From: Sphingomonadaceae bacterium
GTDB lineage: Bacteria; Pseudomonadota; Alphaproteobacteria; Sphingomonadales; Sphingomonadaceae
Assembly: GCA_020850455.1 (NCBI GenBank)
Contig: JADZEQ010000005.1
Location: forward strand, 160,873-224,872
Length of the DNA: 64,000 nucleotides
Direction of reading: 5' to 3'
The position numbers and the translations under genes are program-made. Below, piece by piece: positions 1-9,675 of this stretch. The notes under the pieces were generated by a model. That model had not been told where the DNA came from. It saw only the letters and a list, made by a program, of their open reading frames with translations, and did not search any database. Every line of letters begins with the position of its first letter. The stretch's first letter is position 1.

Positions 1-430
1 TATTTCGACCTTTATTCAGGATATGGCCGAAAAACTCCATTGGTCCCACCTCGTCATAGCGCGCGCCGGCGCATCGACGATTGCCGAACTGACCTGCGTC
101 GGTCGCCCCGCCATCTTGGTGCCTTTGCCTAGCGCGATGGACAATCACCAAAGCCATAATGTGCGCGAAATGGTCGAAGCGGGGGGCGCACGCGCGATTG
201 CGCAGGACAAATTCACCCCCGTCGAACTTGCCAAACAAATGCAAAGATTGGCGATGGAACCCGAAGCTTTGTTGAGCGCGGCGGCGCGTGCGCGCAGTGT
301 CGGGCGGCCCGATGCGACCCGCGACCTCGCCGATCTGGTGGAACAGGGCGGCGCGGCCCCGATCACCGACGCGCTGCGGACGGGTGCAAAAGGCGCGCCG
401 CGCGCGCGGCTCGCGGGGGCAGCATCATGA
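1..430 (+). CDS. murG: MurG, C-terminal part (cut by window start)
   Basis: This is the C-terminal third of the lipid II synthase MurG, the inner-membrane-associated enzyme that adds GlcNAc from UDP-GlcNAc to lipid I. The reading frame is open from base 2, so the gene starts outside the window. The visible part carries the family's UDP-GlcNAc-binding segment, with the run [15 protein letters not shown] (here [20 protein letters not shown]) followed by [10 protein letters not shown]. The stop overlaps the start of murC by four bases (ATGA), which fits the conserved dcw order murG-murC-murB and suggests translational coupling. The last 20 residues are Ala/Arg rich and not conserved in the family. 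The identification is secure. Confidence 0.96.
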   Translation, partial: ISTFIQDMAEKLHWSHLVIARAGASTIAELTCVGRPAILVPLPSAMDNHQSHNVREMVEAGGARAIAQDKFTPVELAKQMQRLAMEPEALLSAAARARSVGRPDATRDLADLVEQGGAAPITDALRTGAKGAPRARLAGAAS

Positions 431-1863
431 AGGGCGTCGCCACAGACATTGGCATCATCCATTTCGTCGGTATCGGCGGCATCGGCATGTCGGGCATTGC
501 AGAGGTGATGCACAATCTGGGCTATCAGGTGCAGGGCAGCGACATTGCCGATGGCTATGTCGTCGATGGTTTGCGCGCGCGCGGGATCAAGGTGATGATC
601 GGCCATGATGCCGCCAATGTCACCGGGGTTGCGGTGGTGGTGACATCCACCGCAGTCAGCCGCAAAACCAACCCGGAGGTGGAGGCAGCATATGCCGCGC
701 GCATCCCGGTGGTGCGCCGCGCCGAAATGCTGGCCGAACTGATGCGGCTGAAATCGACCGTCGCGGTGGCCGGGACGCATGGTAAAACGACGACGACCAG
801 TCTGGTGGCCGCGCTGCTCGATGCCGGTGGGGTTGACCCGACGGTTATCAACGGCGGCATCATCAACCATTATGGTTCCAACGCCCGGCTCGGTGCGTCG
901 GACTGGATGGTGGTGGAGGCGGACGAGAGCGATGGCAGTTTTCTGCGGCTTGATGGCACGATTGCGGTGGTCACCAACATCGACCCCGAACATCTCGACC
1001 ATTATGGCAGTTTCGATGCGGTAAAGAGCGCCTTTGTCGATTTCATTGAAAATACGCCATTTTATGGCGCGGCGGTGCTGTGCATCGACCATGATGAAGT
1101 GCAGGCAATCATCCCGCGTATCCGTGACCGGCGCATCATCACCTATGGTTTTTCGGCGCAGGCCGATGTGCGTGGCACCAGCATAGTTGCCGACGCTGGC
1201 GGCAACAGCTTTGATGTCGTCATCCGCGACCGCGATGGTGCGACCCGCACCATCGATGGCGTCCATTTGCCAATGTCGGGGCGACATAATGTGCAAAATG
1301 CGCTCGCCGCCATTGCCGTTGCGCAACATATGGGTGTTGCCGACGACAAGATCCGCGACGGATTTGCAGGGTTCAAGGGGGTGAAGCGGCGCTTTACCCG
1401 GGTGGGAGAGGTGGCGGTGGCCGGCGGCCATGCGGCGATCATCGATGATTATGCCCACCACCCGGTCGAAATCCGTTCGGTATTGTCGGCCGCGCGCGAA
1501 AATGTCGGTACCGGGCGCGTGGTCGCGGTGGTGCAACCGCACCGTTTCACCCGGCTGCGTGACCATATGGCAGATTTTGCCGCCGCCTTTAACGATGCCG
1601 ATGTGGTGCTGGCCCTGCCCGTTTATACGGCGGGTGAGGCGCCGATTGACGGTGTGCACAGCGATGCATTGGTTGCCGAGATAAAGGGGCGTGGCCACCG
1701 TGATGCGCGCAGTCTGGACGGCGGCGATGCGCTGAAGCAGGCGCTGGCCGACATGCTGGCCGAAGGCGGCATTACGGCGGGTGACATCATCCTGTGCATG
1801 GGGGCAGGGGATATTACCAAATTGGCGGCGAGCCTTGCTGGCGCATTGGGGCCTTTGGCATGA
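427..1863 (+). CDS. murC: UDP-N-acetylmuramate--L-alanine ligase
   Basis: MurC is a cytoplasmic ATP-dependent ligase that adds L-alanine to UDP-MurNAc, the first residue of the peptidoglycan stem peptide. The 478-residue protein has the usual Mur ligase layout: an N-terminal Rossmann-type UDP-binding domain ([11 protein letters not shown] at residues 13-23), the ATP-binding P-loop GTHGKTT at 116-122, the central motif [11 protein letters not shown] near 184, and a C-terminal domain with the HPVE and PHRFTR segments. The length is normal. The start overlaps the murG stop by four bases and the stop overlaps the murB start by four bases, so the three genes are probably translated as a coupled unit. 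Confidence 0.97.
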   Translation: MKGVATDIGIIHFVGIGGIGMSGIAEVMHNLGYQVQGSDIADGYVVDGLRARGIKVMIGHDAANVTGVAVVVTSTAVSRKTNPEVEAAYAARIPVVRRAEMLAELMRLKSTVAVAGTHGKTTTTSLVAALLDAGGVDPTVINGGIINHYGSNARLGASDWMVVEADESDGSFLRLDGTIAVVTNIDPEHLDHYGSFDAVKSAFVDFIENTPFYGAAVLCIDHDEVQAIIPRIRDRRIITYGFSAQADVRGTSIVADAGGNSFDVVIRDRDGATRTIDGVHLPMSGRHNVQNALAAIAVAQHMGVADDKIRDGFAGFKGVKRRFTRVGEVAVAGGHAAIIDDYAHHPVEIRSVLSAARENVGTGRVVAVVQPHRFTRLRDHMADFAAAFNDADVVLALPVYTAGEAPIDGVHSDALVAEIKGRGHRDARSLDGGDALKQALADMLAEGGITAGDIILCMGAGDITKLAASLAGALGPLA

Positions 1864-2858
1864 ACGCCGCGACTTTACCCGCTGTGCGCGGCAAATTGAC
1901 CGCCAATGCACCGCTCGCCCCGCTTGTGTGGTTCAAGTCGGGCGGTGCGGCGCAATGGCTGTTTGAACCAAAAGACGTCGATGATCTCAGCGTGTTTTTG
2001 GCCGAACTGCCCGCCGATGTGCCGGTCATGGCGCTGGGGCTTGGTTCCAACCTGATCGTTCGTGACGGCGGTTTTCCGGGCGTGGTGGTGCGACTGGGTA
2101 AGGCGTTTGCAAAGCTTGCCGTGCTGGACGGGACGACATTGCGCTGTGGCGGCGGTGCATCGGGCATCCTTGTTTCGTCCACCGCGCGCGATGCCGGGAT
2201 TGGCGGGCTCGAATTCTTGCGCTCCATCCCCGGCACGGTTGGCGGCTTTGTCCGTATGAACGGCGGGGCCTATGGGCGAGAGGTCAAGGATATTTTGGTC
2301 GATTGCGACGTCGTTCTGCGGTCGGGTCAGCGCAAAACACTGGCGCGCGATGAACTGGGCTATAGCTATCGCCATAGCGAACTGCCCGATGGTGCGGTGG
2401 TCGTCGGCGCGACCTTTCGCGGGCATGGCGAAGCACCCGAGGCGATTCAGGCGGAAATGGACCGGATTGCCGCCAGCCGCGAAGCATCACAGCCGCTGCG
2501 TTCCAAAACCGGCGGCTCCACTTTCAAAAACCCGGACGGGCATAAGGCGTGGGCATTGGTCGATGCGGCGGGTTGTCGCGGCCTTGCCATCGGCGGCGCG
2601 CAGGTCAGCGAAAAACACACCAATTTCCTTATCAACACAGGTGATGCGACGAGCGCGGATATAGAGGCTTTGGGCGAGGAGGTTCGCCGCCGGGTAAAGG
2701 AACATAGCGGCGTGGAATTGCAGTGGGAGATTCAGCGCGTCGGCATTTTTGCCGGAGCGCCAGAGGGAAGCGTAGGCATGTTTGCCGGAGTGCCAGAGGG
2801 AAGCGTCGGCATTTTTGCCGGAGCGCCAGAGAATAACAAAGTGGGTAAGCCGATATGA
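1860..2858 (+). CDS. murB: UDP-N-acetylenolpyruvoylglucosamine reductase with a repeat tail
   Basis: MurB is the FAD-dependent, NADPH-using reductase that makes UDP-MurNAc. The 332-residue protein shows the FAD-domain motifs [11 protein letters not shown] (61-71), [14 protein letters not shown] (116-129) and NGGAYG (134-139), and the catalytic region around [10 protein letters not shown] (217-226) with the active serine. The ATG at 1860 is chosen because it overlaps the murC stop (ATGA) and gives the usual N-terminus; a reading frame extends further upstream inside murC. MurB proteins normally end soon after the GVELQWEI segment (284-291). Here the chain continues with three in-frame copies of an 11-residue unit (294-326) and six more residues. 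The repeats are described separately. Confidence 0.96.
   Translation: MNAATLPAVRGKLTANAPLAPLVWFKSGGAAQWLFEPKDVDDLSVFLAELPADVPVMALGLGSNLIVRDGGFPGVVVRLGKAFAKLAVLDGTTLRCGGGASGILVSSTARDAGIGGLEFLRSIPGTVGGFVRMNGGAYGREVKDILVDCDVVLRSGQRKTLARDELGYSYRHSELPDGAVVVGATFRGHGEAPEAIQAEMDRIAASREASQPLRSKTGGSTFKNPDGHKAWALVDAAGCRGLAIGGAQVSEKHTNFLINTGDATSADIEALGEEVRRRVKEHSGVELQWEIQRVGIFAGAPEGSVGMFAGVPEGSVGIFAGAPENNKVGKPI
2739..2837 (+). repeat. Three tandem 33-bp units at the 3' end of murB
   Basis: Three adjacent 33-base units run from 2739 to 2771, 2772 to 2804 and 2805 to 2837. They encode [22 protein letters not shown] and [11 protein letters not shown]. Units one and two differ at only a few positions, and the third diverges at its last four to six bases. 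The unit length is a multiple of three, so the MurB frame is kept. The likeness of the copies suggests recent duplication by slippage or unequal exchange. Confidence 0.9.
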
Positions 2859-3778
2859 GCCGGGGGCCGTGGCATGTTGCCGTCCTGATGGGTGGCTGGT
2901 CGGCGGAACGCGAAGTTTCGTTGATGAGTGGCAATGGGGTGGCGGACGCGTTGGAGGAACGCGGCCATCGGGTAACGCGCATCGACATGGGGCGCGATGT
3001 TGCGGCGCGACTGGTCGCCGCCAATCCCGACGTAGTATTCAACGCGCTGCACGGTGTTCCGGGGGAAGATGGAACGGTGCAGGGGATGCTCGACCTTTTG
3101 GGTATGCGCTATACGCACAGCGGCCTTGCAACATCCGTCATTGCCATCGACAAAATATTGACCAAACAGGCGCTGTTGCCGCACGGCATTCCGATGCCCG
3201 GCGGGCATATCGTCTCGCGCGATGCCATCCATGAACGCGACCCGCTGCCCCGCCCCTATGTGCTGAAACCGGTGAATGAGGGTAGCTCGGTCGGCGTTGC
3301 CATCGTCCGTGACGACAGCAATTACGGCAACCCCATTGCGCGCGACGCGGTCGGCCCGTGGCAGGATTTTGACCAATTGCTTGCCGAACCCTTTGTCCGG
3401 GGGCGCGAATTGACCGTTGCGGTGCTGGGCGGAGAGGCGCTGGCGGTGACCGAATTGGTCGTCGCAACCGGCTTTTATGATTATACCGCCAAATATACGG
3501 CTGGGCTGACGCAGCATATTTGCCCCGCCCAGATTCCCGGCGACATTGCCGAGCGTATGTGCGCCATCGCGGTCGAGGCGCATAAATTGCTGGGCTGTAA
3601 GGGGGCGTCGCGTTCGGATTTCCGCTGGGATGATGCGCGGGGGGATGCGGGGATTTTCCTGCTGGAAGTCAACACCCAACCGGGCATGACGCCGCTCAGC
3701 CTCGTCCCTGAACAGGCGCGCTATCGCGGCATGGTCTATGCCGAACTGGTCGAACGCATCGTGGAGGAAGCGTTATGA
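2855..3778 (+). CDS. ddl: D-alanine--D-alanine ligase
   Basis: Ddl joins two D-alanines in an ATP-dependent reaction to make the terminal dipeptide of the peptidoglycan stem. The 307-residue protein is a normal-length ATP-grasp enzyme. The N-terminal motif VLMGGWSAEREVS binds the first D-alanine, the central segment YVLKPVNEGSSVGV is the ATP-grasp lysine and glycine-rich loop, and EVNTQPGMTPLSLVPEQA near the C-terminus supplies the Mg ligands and D-alanine contacts. The start overlaps the murB stop and the stop overlaps the ftsQ start, both by four bases. This is the expected place for ddlB in a dcw cluster. Confidence 0.97.
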   Translation: MSRGPWHVAVLMGGWSAEREVSLMSGNGVADALEERGHRVTRIDMGRDVAARLVAANPDVVFNALHGVPGEDGTVQGMLDLLGMRYTHSGLATSVIAIDKILTKQALLPHGIPMPGGHIVSRDAIHERDPLPRPYVLKPVNEGSSVGVAIVRDDSNYGNPIARDAVGPWQDFDQLLAEPFVRGRELTVAVLGGEALAVTELVVATGFYDYTAKYTAGLTQHICPAQIPGDIAERMCAIAVEAHKLLGCKGASRSDFRWDDARGDAGIFLLEVNTQPGMTPLSLVPEQARYRGMVYAELVERIVEEAL

Positions 3779-4722
3779 GCAAGAAAAACCCCACAGCGCA
3801 GCGTGTAAAGCGCGGTAAGGCGGCGCACCCCCGCCGTGCCCCGCGTGCACGTTCGCAACCGTCATGGCTGCGGAAAATATGGGGTGGTTTGCTGGAGCGG
3901 CAGCCCTTTGCGCCCGCAACCCTAAGGCGTGGGTTGGTCTGCATGATGTTGGCGGCTGTGGCGTTCGGCACATTTCAGGTCGGGCGGCTGACCGGGGTCA
4001 ATGCCTGGGCCGATGAACAATTTGCCCATGCCGTCGCTGATGCTGGTTTTTCTGTGCAACGTATAGAGGTGGTCGGCGCCAACCGCATCGACCGGCTGCG
4101 CGTTTATGACATTGCGCTGCGCCAAAAAGATCGTTCGATGGCGGCCTTCAACCTCGATGAAGTGCGCCGCGATCTCGAAAGCAATGGCTGGGTTGGCGAA
4201 GCGCGCGTGTCGCGCCGCTTGCCCGACACTTTGGTCATCGACCTTGTCGAACGCACCCCCGTCGCCGTCTGGCAGGAGGGGGAGCATTATGTATTGATTG
4301 ACAAACATGGCACGCGTCTGCCCGGGGTTGACCCCGCGAGCGTCCCCAATTTGCCGATTATCGTCGGGCAAAATGCCCGCCAACAGATGGAACGACTGGA
4401 CGAATTAATGGACGCTGCGCCCGCGCTGAAACCGCAATTGGCGGGGGCGCGCTGGCTCGGCAACCGGCGCTGGGACCTGTATTTCCGGACGGGCGAAATA
4501 TTGCTGCTGCCGGAAGACCGCGAACGCGCGCGCGAAGCCTTTGCCGAATTTGCGCGACTGGATGGCATCAACCGCTTGCTCGGGCGCAATATCCGCCGCT
4601 TTGACATGCGCTTGCCCGACCGGCTGGTACTGCGCCCCGGACGGCGCGGCGAAGTGTCCAACCTCGACCAGTTTAGCGGCGGGAATGTCGTTGTCGAACC
4701 TGCGTCGGGTCAGGAAATATAA
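3775..4722 (+). CDS. ftsQ: Cell division protein FtsQ
   Basis: FtsQ is the bitopic inner-membrane protein that links cytoplasmic and periplasmic parts of the divisome (with FtsB and FtsL). The 315-residue protein has a strongly basic cytoplasmic N-terminus (residues 1-50, many Lys/Arg/Pro), one membrane helix at about 53-70, a POTRA domain from about 92 to 162 (FSVQRIEVVGANRI onwards) and the FtsQ beta domain after it. The family is weakly conserved, so position between ddl and ftsA is part of the evidence. The start overlaps ddl by four bases. A 19-base gap separates it from ftsA. Confidence 0.94.
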   Translation: MSKKNPTAQRVKRGKAAHPRRAPRARSQPSWLRKIWGGLLERQPFAPATLRRGLVCMMLAAVAFGTFQVGRLTGVNAWADEQFAHAVADAGFSVQRIEVVGANRIDRLRVYDIALRQKDRSMAAFNLDEVRRDLESNGWVGEARVSRRLPDTLVIDLVERTPVAVWQEGEHYVLIDKHGTRLPGVDPASVPNLPIIVGQNARQQMERLDELMDAAPALKPQLAGARWLGNRRWDLYFRTGEILLLPEDRERAREAFAEFARLDGINRLLGRNIRRFDMRLPDRLVLRPGRRGEVSNLDQFSGGNVVVEPASGQEI

Positions 4723-4741
4723 GCAGAGGCAACGCAGACCC

Positions 4742-5986
4742 ATGGCCGCCCCCCGTATCGAGCGACTATTCACCGCCATCGACGTCGGATCGTCCAAGGT
4801 GGCGGTGCTGATTGCCGGCCAGCAGAGCGATGGTAAATTGCGCGCGCTGGGCACGGGCGTACGCGAAAGCAACGGCATCAAACGCGGCGTGGTGGTCGAC
4901 GTGCAAGCGGTTGATCAGGTCGTGCGCGATGCGCTCGAACAAGCCGAGGCGATGGCCGGGGTGGAGGTGCAGCAGGCGTGGATCAGCTTTGGTGGCGCAT
5001 CGATCAGCAGCCGCACGGTTGAACATGGCAATCCCTTCAGTCGCGGACAGGTGGAGGCGGAGGATGTCGACGAACTGCTCGCCCGTATCGCCGAAAATCT
5101 GGCCGACAGCGGCAAGGCGGTGCTCCACGCCCGGCCAATATTTTATACCGTTGACGGGATGCAGGGTGTCGCCAACCCAGAGGGGCTATATGCCGACCAT
5201 CTGGGCGCAACCGTCCTGGTTGTGGAGGCGGACCGTGGCCCGGTATCCAATTTGGTGACGGCAGTGCGCGCGGCCAATGTTGATATTCGTGACGTTGTCG
5301 CATCGGTGCTGGCAAGCGGCCATGCCTGTTTGACTGCGGAACAGCGCGATATTGGCACCGTCCTTGTTGATATTGGCGCGCACCTTACCAAAGTTGGCCT
5401 GTTCGCTGGCGGTGCGCTCATCGGCATTGCGACGCTGGCGGCGGGCGGCGATGATATCACCGATGATATCGCATCCGCCTTTGCCATTAAACGGCGCGCG
5501 GCGCGGCGGATGAAAAGCCGCTATGGTTCGGCGATATCTTCCCCCCGCGACCATCAGGAACAACTCGACCTTGAAATGGCGGAGGGGGACAGCCCGGCCA
5601 AAATCACCCGTGCACAGTTAAACGCGGTCATTGGCAAAAGGCTCGACCATTTTGTCCCGCGCATCGGCCAGATGCTCGAAACGCTGCAGGATGGTGGGCC
5701 GACCCGCCGCCAATTGGTGTTGACCGGCGCGGCATCCGAACTGCGCGGCATGGCCGATTATGTCCAATCGGTGCTGGGTGGCAGCGTGCGTATGGCCCCG
5801 CCGTTGGTGATGGAGGGGCTGACCCCAGCGCATAGTGGTGCGGGATATTCGACGATGCTCGGCCTCATCCTCCATGCGGCTGCCCCGCCGCTCGACATCC
5901 GCCCAACGGGTAATGGACAAGTAAAGGCAGAGGGGGAGGGGCGCTGGTGGCAGCGGCTGGCGGCGATGTGGCGGCGCGGAAAATGA
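4742..5986 (+). CDS. ftsA: Cell division protein FtsA
   Basis: FtsA is the actin-like ATPase that tethers FtsZ filaments to the inner membrane. The 414-residue protein starts with the phosphate-1 motif AIDVGSSKVAVLIAG (about 12-26), has the phosphate-2 motif VLVDIGAHLTKVGLF near residue 210, and ends in WWQRLAAMWRRGK, an amphipathic basic and aromatic helix that fits the known FtsA membrane-targeting tail. The ATG at 4742 is chosen over an upstream in-frame start inside ftsQ because it gives the standard N-terminus. It is followed by a 127-base gap before ftsZ, the only sizeable gap in the cluster. Confidence 0.96.
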   Translation: MAAPRIERLFTAIDVGSSKVAVLIAGQQSDGKLRALGTGVRESNGIKRGVVVDVQAVDQVVRDALEQAEAMAGVEVQQAWISFGGASISSRTVEHGNPFSRGQVEAEDVDELLARIAENLADSGKAVLHARPIFYTVDGMQGVANPEGLYADHLGATVLVVEADRGPVSNLVTAVRAANVDIRDVVASVLASGHACLTAEQRDIGTVLVDIGAHLTKVGLFAGGALIGIATLAAGGDDITDDIASAFAIKRRAARRMKSRYGSAISSPRDHQEQLDLEMAEGDSPAKITRAQLNAVIGKRLDHFVPRIGQMLETLQDGGPTRRQLVLTGAASELRGMADYVQSVLGGSVRMAPPLVMEGLTPAHSGAGYSTMLGLILHAAAPPLDIRPTGNGQVKAEGEGRWWQRLAAMWRRGK

Positions 5987-6113
5987 GCGCCGGATGCATC
6001 ATGGTTAAAAATACGATTCACGCGGGCTGGAAAATGTGTAAAGATTCCTGCGAAGCGGCCAATTGCGGCCCGAATATTACCGGTATGACCCGATTATTGG
6101 GGGGAGTTTGGTT

Positions 6114-7655
6114 ATGAGCATCAACATTGGACCGCCGCAACTGGATGGTTTGAAACCGAAAATTGCCGTTATCGGTGTTGGCGGTGCGGGCGGTAACGCG
6201 ATTGCCAATATGATCGCCTCTCATGTGGAGGGGGTAGAGTTTCTCGTCGCCAATACCGATGCACAGGCGCTCAACGCCTCACCAGCCGAACGACGGCTGC
6301 AACTGGGTGCCCAGATTACGCAAGGACTGGGCGCCGGTTCGATGCCCGAAGTGGGGCGTGCGGCGGCCGAAGAATCGATCGTCGATTTGGAATCGGCACT
6401 GGACGGTTTGCATATGGTGTTCATCGCTGCCGGCATGGGCGGCGGCACCGGCACGGGTGCGGCGCCTGTCATCGCCCGCGCGGCGCGCGACAAGGGGATT
6501 TTGACGGTCGGCGTCGTAACCAAGCCTTTCAGCTTTGAAGGGACGCGGCGCATGCGTTCGGCCGATGCAGGGATTGAAGAACTGCAAAAGCATGTCGATA
6601 CGTTGATCGTCATCCCCAACCAAAATCTGTTCATGGTGGCAGAGGCAAAGACAACCTTTATCGAAGCGTTCCGCATGGCCGATGAAGTGTTGCAACAGGG
6701 GGTGCGCGGCATCACCGACCTGATGGTGCGCCCCGGCCTCGTCAACCTCGACTTTGCCGACGTGCGTTCGGTGATGCGCGACGCGGGCAAGGCGATGATG
6801 GGCACCGGCGAAGCCGAGGGCGAAGGGCGCGCGCTATCCGCCGCGCAACAAGCGATCGCCAACCCGCTGCTCGACGGCGTTTCGATGGCCGGTGCACGTG
6901 GGGTCATCATCTCCATCTCCGGCGGCGAAGATTTGGGCCTCTATGAATTGCAAGAGGCGGGCGATCACATCCGCGAACTCGTTGATACAGAGGCGAATAT
7001 TATCTGGGGTTCGGCCTTTAACCCCGAATTGTCGGGCAAGATACGGGTGTCGGTGGTGGCAACCGGGCTCGACCCGGCGGCAGCTGGCGTGCAGCGGCAG
7101 GGGTTGAATTTTGGCCGCCCGTCGCCCGCGCTTGCACCCGCCGCCTCAAGCGCACCGGCCGCTCCCTTGGCCGCGCCTGCGCCGCTGGCTGCGCCCGCGT
7201 CATCATTATCGGCAATGGTGCCGCCGCCAGCGGAGCCCAGCGTTGAGGAAGCGCCGATCCCCCAAGCATATGAGCCTGCGCCTGAACCTGCGCCTGAGCC
7301 CGAGTTGCCAACCCCGCGCTATGTCGATGATGCGCTGGTGCTTGGCGCTGAACAGGCCGCCGAGGATGCGGATTATGACGCGCCACAAGGCGCGCCCGTG
7401 GATGCGGAGGATGATTTTCCGCCCATTCTGGGGCAAAATTATGCGCCGCCTCCCCCCGAACCGGCTGAACCCGCTGCTCCACCCAGCGCCGAACCCGCCC
7501 CAACCTTGTTTGAAAAGATGAAGGCACTTTCGCGGATGGAAGGGCGCGCCGGGCTGGAGGATGAGGGCAGCGCCGAGGGGGATGATGACCCCAATGGCGG
7601 TGGCGAATCGCGCTTTCCCAATATTCCGCGCTTTTTGGGCCGCCAATCCAACTGA
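6114..7655 (+). CDS. ftsZ: Cell division protein FtsZ
   Basis: FtsZ is the tubulin-like GTPase that forms the division ring. The 513-residue protein has the N-terminal motif [14 protein letters not shown] (16-29), the tubulin signature GGGTGTG (109-115) and the T7 loop around NLDFADV. The start at 6114 follows a GGGGGAG ribosome binding site and avoids a non-conserved 17-residue upstream extension. After the GTPase core (to about residue 320) there is a long Ala/Pro/Glu-rich linker of roughly 170 residues, then the C-terminal peptide [11 protein letters not shown], which matches the conserved FtsA/ZipA-binding tail of alphaproteobacterial FtsZ. The gap from 5987 to 6113 probably holds an ftsZ promoter, but no clear consensus was seen. 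Confidence 0.98.
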   Translation: MSINIGPPQLDGLKPKIAVIGVGGAGGNAIANMIASHVEGVEFLVANTDAQALNASPAERRLQLGAQITQGLGAGSMPEVGRAAAEESIVDLESALDGLHMVFIAAGMGGGTGTGAAPVIARAARDKGILTVGVVTKPFSFEGTRRMRSADAGIEELQKHVDTLIVIPNQNLFMVAEAKTTFIEAFRMADEVLQQGVRGITDLMVRPGLVNLDFADVRSVMRDAGKAMMGTGEAEGEGRALSAAQQAIANPLLDGVSMAGARGVIISISGGEDLGLYELQEAGDHIRELVDTEANIIWGSAFNPELSGKIRVSVVATGLDPAAAGVQRQGLNFGRPSPALAPAASSAPAAPLAAPAPLAAPASSLSAMVPPPAEPSVEEAPIPQAYEPAPEPAPEPELPTPRYVDDALVLGAEQAAEDADYDAPQGAPVDAEDDFPPILGQNYAPPPPEPAEPAAPPSAEPAPTLFEKMKALSRMEGRAGLEDEGSAEGDDDPNGGGESRFPNIPRFLGRQSN

Positions 7656-7664
7656 TGGCGCACC

Positions 7665-7705
7665 GCCCCTCCCCCCGCGACGGCATATGGTCGCGGGGGA
7701 AGGGC
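7665..7705 (+). terminator. GC-rich hairpin after ftsZ, possible terminator
   Basis: The arms 7666-7681 and 7690-7705 pair almost fully around an 8-base loop: ten uninterrupted GC-rich pairs next to the loop, one mismatch, then four more pairs. It lies 10 bases after the ftsZ stop, where a terminator of the dcw transcript would be expected. The following bases are only weakly T-rich, so it may be a pause site, an mRNA stabiliser or a dispersed GC-rich repeat. Confidence 0.5.
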
Positions 7706-7768
7706 GTTTGCTCGTAATTCAGGCCGTTCGGGTTCCCATGACGGGCGATTGGCTCTAGGGCTTGCGCC

Positions 7769-9673
7769 ATGATGAACCGGAAAAATATCGGCCTGCGTGC
7801 TGTGTCGCTCGCCTTATTGGGTGGCGCGGCGATGCTGCCGACAATTGGCTTTGCGCAAAATGCCGCCATTCCCGCCCCCACCACCGAAGCCGCACCCGTC
7901 AGCAGTACCGGCAATGCCCTGCTCGATGCCGAAGTGGCCGAACGGCAGGCGGCGCAACGCAATTTGACCGCTGCATTGGCGCTGGTCGCCGCCAATGCGA
8001 GCGACGGCCCGGCGCTGTTGCAAGCGGGGCAAGCCGCGCTCACCATGGGGGATGGGCGTGCTGCGCTCAGCTTCCTAAGCCGGGCAGAGGCGGCGATGCC
8101 GCAAAATCCGATTATCAAGGCAGCGCTCGGCGCAGCGCTCGTCCGGATGGAAGACCCCGAACAGGCGATGCGCTATTTTGACGCGGCGATTGCTGCAGGT
8201 GGGCTTGACCGCGCCTATATGGCCGACCGCGCGCTCGCCTTTGACCTGATGGGTGACCAACGGCGCGCACAGGCCGATTATGCGGTGGTGATGCGCGAAA
8301 GGCCGAGTGCGGAGGCGCTGCGGCGGCAGGCAATTTCCATCGGCATATCGGGCGAAGCTGACCGGGCGGTGCAACTGCTCGGCCCCTTGCTGCGCGCGCA
8401 GGATCGCGCGGCATGGCGCGCACGGGCAATGATCTTGGCGATGAACAACCGTGCTGATGAGGCGCGGCAGATTGCGCGCGCCACCATGCCGCGCCAATTG
8501 GCCGAGGGGCTGGAGCCATATTTTGCGCTGATGGATCATCTGACCCCGGCGCAATTGGCTGCCGCGTCGCATTTTGGCCGATTCCCCGAATATTCGACTT
8601 TGGCCGCGCAACCCGCGCGCCATGCGCCGGTGGTGGTGGCAACTGCCACCCCGCCGGTCGTTCCGACGGGCGGCAATGCTCGTCGCCAAAATAGCAACCG
8701 GCAGGATGGGCGCGCGCGCGGCAACCGGCGGCCCAGCGAAACGCGCGTCCCCGGGCCAGAGCCGCGCATCATCACGCGCACCCCGGTGCCCGCACCGACG
8801 CCCGCACCGACGCCCGCACCGACGCCCGCGCCGCCACCGGCACCCGCGTCGGTAGCGGTGGCCGATTTGGGCCGCGCCCCGCCGCCACCACCCCCGCCAG
8901 CGCCGGCACCGGCGCCGCGCCCAACCCCAGCGCCTGCGCCGGTGATCCTGACCGTTCCTGCGCCAACGCCCGCACCAACGCCTGCACCGGTGGCCACGCC
9001 TACACCGGCACCCGCACCGGCCCGCGTTGCGGCGGTTGCCGGGCCTAGCGACCCTGAGCTTGCCCGCAACGACACCCGCCCAATTCCCGTTCCTGCACCG
9101 CCGGTGGTGACTGAAACCGCGCCAACAGGACAAGTTCTTGCCGGATGGTCGATGGCGGATATGGTCGCGGACATTGCGGTGCCAGAGGCGGAGCGCCGCG
9201 CCGCTGCCGCAGGCTTGTCGGCGGACCAACTTGCCGATGTCATGGCGGATAATATCGCCGCCCAAGCCCGCGCGGAGGAGGAGGCGCGCACGCGCGCCGC
9301 CGCCGAACGCGAACGCCGCGCGGCAGAGGCAGAGCGTGCGCGCGCCGCCGAGGCAGCCGAAGCACGCGAGGAACGCGAACGCGCACGTGCCAACCCGGCG
9401 CGCATCTGGGTGCAGGTGGCGACCGGCGCCAATGTGTCGGCGCTGGGGTATGATTGCCGTCGACTGGCACGGCAATATGCCGCCGCCTTTGGTTCGCGCA
9501 GTTGTTCGATTGCCGCTTGGAACCGCACGCACCGGCTGCTGGTCGGGCCGTTTCGCAATGCCGCAGCCGCGCGTGCGTGGTTGGCGAGTTACAGCGGTGC
9601 AGGCGGGGATGGAGCCTTTGTCTGGAATAGTGATGCGGGCGAGGAAGTGACCGCGGTTGGCGCACGTCGCTGA
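7769..9673 (+). CDS. Exported TPR and SPOR domain protein
   Basis: The 634-residue protein begins with a signal peptide (about 1-28, ending GFAQNA). Residues about 45-270 are helical TPR-like repeats. Next comes a Pro/Ala-rich region with PAPTPAP runs (about 285-420), an Ala/Glu/Arg-rich coiled-coil-like segment (about 490-545) and a C-terminal SPOR domain (about 548-625, starting ARIWVQVATGAN). SPOR domains bind denuded septal glycan strands, and the gene directly follows ftsZ, so a periplasmic role in division or septal cell wall remodelling is a fair inference. The first of two adjacent ATG codons is used. The exact partner and function are not visible in the sequence. Confidence 0.85.
   Translation: MMNRKNIGLRAVSLALLGGAAMLPTIGFAQNAAIPAPTTEAAPVSSTGNALLDAEVAERQAAQRNLTAALALVAANASDGPALLQAGQAALTMGDGRAALSFLSRAEAAMPQNPIIKAALGAALVRMEDPEQAMRYFDAAIAAGGLDRAYMADRALAFDLMGDQRRAQADYAVVMRERPSAEALRRQAISIGISGEADRAVQLLGPLLRAQDRAAWRARAMILAMNNRADEARQIARATMPRQLAEGLEPYFALMDHLTPAQLAAASHFGRFPEYSTLAAQPARHAPVVVATATPPVVPTGGNARRQNSNRQDGRARGNRRPSETRVPGPEPRIITRTPVPAPTPAPTPAPTPAPPPAPASVAVADLGRAPPPPPPPAPAPAPRPTPAPAPVILTVPAPTPAPTPAPVATPTPAPAPARVAAVAGPSDPELARNDTRPIPVPAPPVVTETAPTGQVLAGWSMADMVADIAVPEAERRAAAAGLSADQLADVMADNIAAQARAEEEARTRAAAERERRAAEAERARAAEAAEAREERERARANPARIWVQVATGANVSALGYDCRRLARQYAAAFGSRSCSIAAWNRTHRLLVGPFRNAAAARAWLASYSGAGGDGAFVWNSDAGEEVTAVGARR
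8770..9025 (+). repeat. Low-complexity Pro/Ala-coding repeat
   Basis: Short units such as CCGACGCCCGCA and CCAACGCCCGCA recur in this stretch and encode PAPTPAP-type runs. It forms the disordered linker between the TPR and SPOR parts of the protein at 7769-9673. The unit is in frame and imperfect, as expected of a protein linker under composition constraint. Confidence 0.75.
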
Positions 9674-9675
9674 CC

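Noticed and set aside
145-1911. 588-codon frame on the minus strand across murC
   Set aside because: It lies antisense to murC, which is certain, and its translation is His/Arg-rich with no known fold. It is a shadow of GC-rich codon use.
2739-2858. MurB tail as a frameshift artefact
   Set aside because: The repeated units keep frame, and the ddl start overlap is intact, so a true extension is likelier.
5987-6113. CtrA site upstream of ftsZ
   Set aside because: TTAA and TTCA occur near 6005, but the spacing is one base off and the second half is imperfect.
8770-9025. Possible CRISPR-like repeats
   Set aside because: The repeats are short, in frame and encode a Pro/Ala linker; there are no spacers of even length and no cas genes.
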